DNA from: Denitrovibrio sp.
Lineage (GTDB): Bacteria; Chrysiogenota; Deferribacteres; Deferribacterales; Geovibrionaceae
Direction: 5' to 3'
Assembly: GCA_002869185.1 (NCBI GenBank)
Contig: PKTN01000013.1
Coordinates: forward strand, 58,972-122,971
DNA: 64,000 nucleotides
The translations under genes and the position numbers were made by a program. Below, piece by piece: positions 61,832 through 64,000 of this stretch (the stretch's first letter is position 1; every line of letters begins with the position of its first letter). Under the pieces are notes generated by a model. It was not told the DNA's origin. It saw only the letters and a program-made list of their open reading frames with translations, and did no database searches.

Positions 61832-62077
61832 ATGCCGATATACGAATACGCATGCGATAACTGCGAAACAATCACTGAGAAACTGGTAGGGATTTCATCT
61901 GATAATGGCGAAATAGAATGCCCTAAATGTAAAGGGAAAGCCGTTAAGATCATGTCCGCATCAGCTTTTCACCTGAAAGGTGGCGGTTGGTACTCACAGG
62001 GATACAATAGCACACCCTCTTGTGGAAGCAAAAATGACAGCCCCGCTTGCCAATCCTGCCCAGCCTCAAAAGGCTAA
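61832..62077 (+). CDS. FmdB-family zinc ribbon regulatory protein
   Basis: MPIYEYACDNCETITEKL...CPKCKGKAVKIMSASAFHLKGGGWY. Confidence 0.93.
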   Translation: MPIYEYACDNCETITEKLVGISSDNGEIECPKCKGKAVKIMSASAFHLKGGGWYSQGYNSTPSCGSKNDSPACQSCPASKG

Positions 62078-62097
62078 ATCAAGCTAGTTTATCTCAC

Positions 62098-62127
62098 AAA
62101 AAAAGGCCCACAGATGTGAGCCTTTTA
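62098..62127. terminator. Bidirectional terminator between convergent genes
   Basis: AAAAGGCcCACAgatGTGaGCCTTTT. Confidence 0.7.
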
Positions 62128-62161
62128 TATTTTTACACTTTAAAAGATCAGCACAAACTAC

Positions 62162-62587
62162 TTATGCCTTTTCCTTCTTAGCTATCCTTGTTTTAAGATA
62201 GTCACCCAGAACCTTATCAGGTTTGCTAATGTGCCTAACTAACCAGCTACTCATAAGGCGTTGTACATCTAAAGGCATATTATGATCAGCACCAGCCTCT
62301 TCGTACTTTTTCATATAGACAAGTATCTGGCTTCTAAGCTCTTCATGCCCTTTAGAGTGGCTTGCTTCATCATAAAACTCATACTGAGCCATCACCTTGT
62401 TTTCAAAAGCTAAGTGAGTCTCACAAAAATCTTTAAGGTAATCGATAGCAAATATTACATACTGCCGACCTTCACCATTTTTCATAGCATCGCTGAGCTT
62501 ATTCAGCTCTGAAATAAACCTTTTAGTAGAGTTATCCATAAAAGGGATGCCGCATGAGAACTCGTCATTAAATACTACCATCCTCAC
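62162..62587 (-). CDS. Bacteriohemerythrin-like protein
   Basis: VVFNDEFSCGIPFMDNSTKRF...HLAFE...HSKGH...HISKPD. Confidence 0.87.
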   Translation of the reverse strand: MRMVVFNDEFSCGIPFMDNSTKRFISELNKLSDAMKNGEGRQYVIFAIDYLKDFCETHLAFENKVMAQYEFYDEASHSKGHEELRSQILVYMKKYEEAGADHNMPLDVQRLMSSWLVRHISKPDKVLGDYLKTRIAKKEKA

Positions 62588-62701
62588 CCACCTTTAAATA
62601 TTTAATTGATTATCTCATCAAAATTGTTGTTTTTCAATCAAAAAAGTGTATTTTATTTAATTAGGCCTCATAAAAAATGGGGTTATTTAACAAGGATTTA
62701 T

Positions 62702-63145
62702 ATGAAAATTTTTGCAAAGAATAAAAAAGCCTTTTTTGACTATGAGATACTGGAAACTTATGAGACTGGTATTCAACTTGTTGGGACAGAAGTTAAGTCA
62801 ATTAAAAATTCTAACGTCAGTCTTAAGGAAGCTTTTGTTAAAGTTATCGGTCATGAAGTTTTTCTTGTGAACTCACATGTGGCAGAATATCTTCAAGGTA
62901 ATCTGAATAATCATGTACCAACTAGAAGCAGAAAGCTACTCATGCATAGAAAAGAGATAGACAAAGTCATGGGTAAAATAAAAGAGGCAGGGCTAACACT
63001 TATACCTCTTAAAATTTACCAAAAAGACCGTCTTATAAAGCTGGAAATAGCTCTTGGCAAAGGTAAAAAGACACACGATAAACGTAATACTATAAAAGAA
63101 CGTGATCTCAAGAGAGAACTTGGAAGAGATCTAAAGATAAAATAA
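62702..63145 (+). CDS. smpB: SsrA-binding protein SmpB
   Basis: NKKAFFDYEILETYETGIQLVGTEVKSIKNSNVSLKEAFV; start at ATG 62702. Confidence 0.97.
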   Translation: MKIFAKNKKAFFDYEILETYETGIQLVGTEVKSIKNSNVSLKEAFVKVIGHEVFLVNSHVAEYLQGNLNNHVPTRSRKLLMHRKEIDKVMGKIKEAGLTLIPLKIYQKDRLIKLEIALGKGKKTHDKRNTIKERDLKRELGRDLKIK

Positions 63146-63213
63146 GTCTTATATACCCATTGACAAACGTCTCGAATGTTATATATATGTAGATATAACT
63201 CTAGGAGGCAATT

Positions 63214-63765
63214 ATGAAAAACGTTCTGGTAGTGCTTGGTCACTCAAACTTTGAAAATTCACTTTCCAATAAGACAATCATAGACAACATCAAAGATAAT
63301 CCTAATATCACAGTAAGGAATCTTGACGATGTTTCAGATAATTACAAATTTAACATTGAAGCTGAGCAAGCTGCTCTTTCTGCGGCTGATGTAATAGTCT
63401 TACAATTCCCTTTCCACTGGTATTCTACACCTGCAATCCTGAAAAAATGGTTTGATGATGTGCTCACATTCGGCTTCGCTTACGGTCCTGGTGGAGATAA
63501 GCTCGCTGGAAAACAGCTCGTAATATCAACAACAACTGGCGGTCCAGAAGATGCATATAAGGCTGATGGAGCCAAGGGACATACGGTCGAACAGCTACTT
63601 GCACCTGTAGTTCAAACTGGCACTTTTTGCAGTATGGTTAATGCAGGGATCGTAAGTACATCTGGTCAGCTTTTTATACCTGACATGATGGGAGACAAGG
63701 ACGAAGTTACCGCAAAGGCTAAAGACCATAGCGTAAGACTTCTTAAACTACTTGAGACACTATAA
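63214..63765 (+). CDS. Flavodoxin-fold NAD(P)H:quinone oxidoreductase (KefF/MdaB-like)
   Basis: VIVLQFPFHWYSTPAILKKWFDDVLTFGFAYG; TTTGGPEDAY. Confidence 0.9.
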   Translation: MKNVLVVLGHSNFENSLSNKTIIDNIKDNPNITVRNLDDVSDNYKFNIEAEQAALSAADVIVLQFPFHWYSTPAILKKWFDDVLTFGFAYGPGGDKLAGKQLVISTTTGGPEDAYKADGAKGHTVEQLLAPVVQTGTFCSMVNAGIVSTSGQLFIPDMMGDKDEVTAKAKDHSVRLLKLLETL

Positions 63766-63818
63766 AACTTGCAAATATTTAAATAATGACTATAGTATCA
63801 TTTGAGCAGTAATAAATG

Positions 63819-63856
63819 CCTGCACACTACTTTTAAGGTTTTGTGCAGGTTTTTTA
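63819..63856 (+). terminator. Rho-independent terminator between the oxidoreductase gene and ssrA
   Basis: CCTGCACA...TTGTGCAGG followed by TTTTTT. Confidence 0.8.
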
Positions 63857-63880
63857 TTCTCTTACCTTATTTATAAATGA

Positions 63881-64000
63881 GGGGGCGCTCGGTTTCGACG
63901 AGGGATCGTAGGTCTCTAGGTGCATGTCCGGGGCGGCAACCCGGTTAGCAAGCCAACGCAAGTAATTGCAAACGACGAATACGCACTCGCTGCTGCTTAA
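63881..64000 (+). ncRNA. ssrA: tmRNA (SsrA), 5' part; tag peptide ANDEYALAAA*
   Basis: GGGGGCGCTCGGTTTCGACG 5' end; reading frame GCAAACGACGAATACGCACTCGCTGCTGCTTAA ends at base 64000. Confidence 0.95.

Noticed and set aside
1-64000. CRISPR array, prophage or insertion sequence
   Set aside because: No regularly spaced direct repeats, cas genes, integrase/transposase or phage structural ORFs seen.

Overview
The window is gene-dense bacterial chromosome with about 60 genes on both strands and ordinary housekeeping content. It holds a cytochrome c maturation set, hslUV, argD/F/G, glyQ, lipid A/KDO genes, a flagellar/motility operon, smpB, and a tmRNA whose tag stop codon is the last base of the window. 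Gene content fits a Gram-negative, motile anaerobe or microaerophile, perhaps Deferribacterota; that placement is inference only. No rRNA genes, CRISPR arrays, transposases or prophages were recognised. Main points of interest: (1) Three long envelope/flagellar genes are interrupted by in-frame nonsense codons with no frameshift: TAG in a TPR-CsgG-like lipoprotein, TAG in a DUF799-like/FN3/beta-helix-like protein, and TAG plus TAA in flgE. (2) Four tandem paralogues of unknown function (33.6-36.2 kb) share an N-terminal peptide (MNNAFMVNDSISPSTQ-like), have divergent C-termini, and lie behind a sigma54-like promoter. (3) A secreted caspase-like protease is translationally coupled (ATGA) to fliQ. 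(4) A bacteriohemerythrin-like protein lacks one canonical iron-ligand His. (5) There are several repeat and hairpin elements. All calls come from reading motifs and reading frames; no database search was run.
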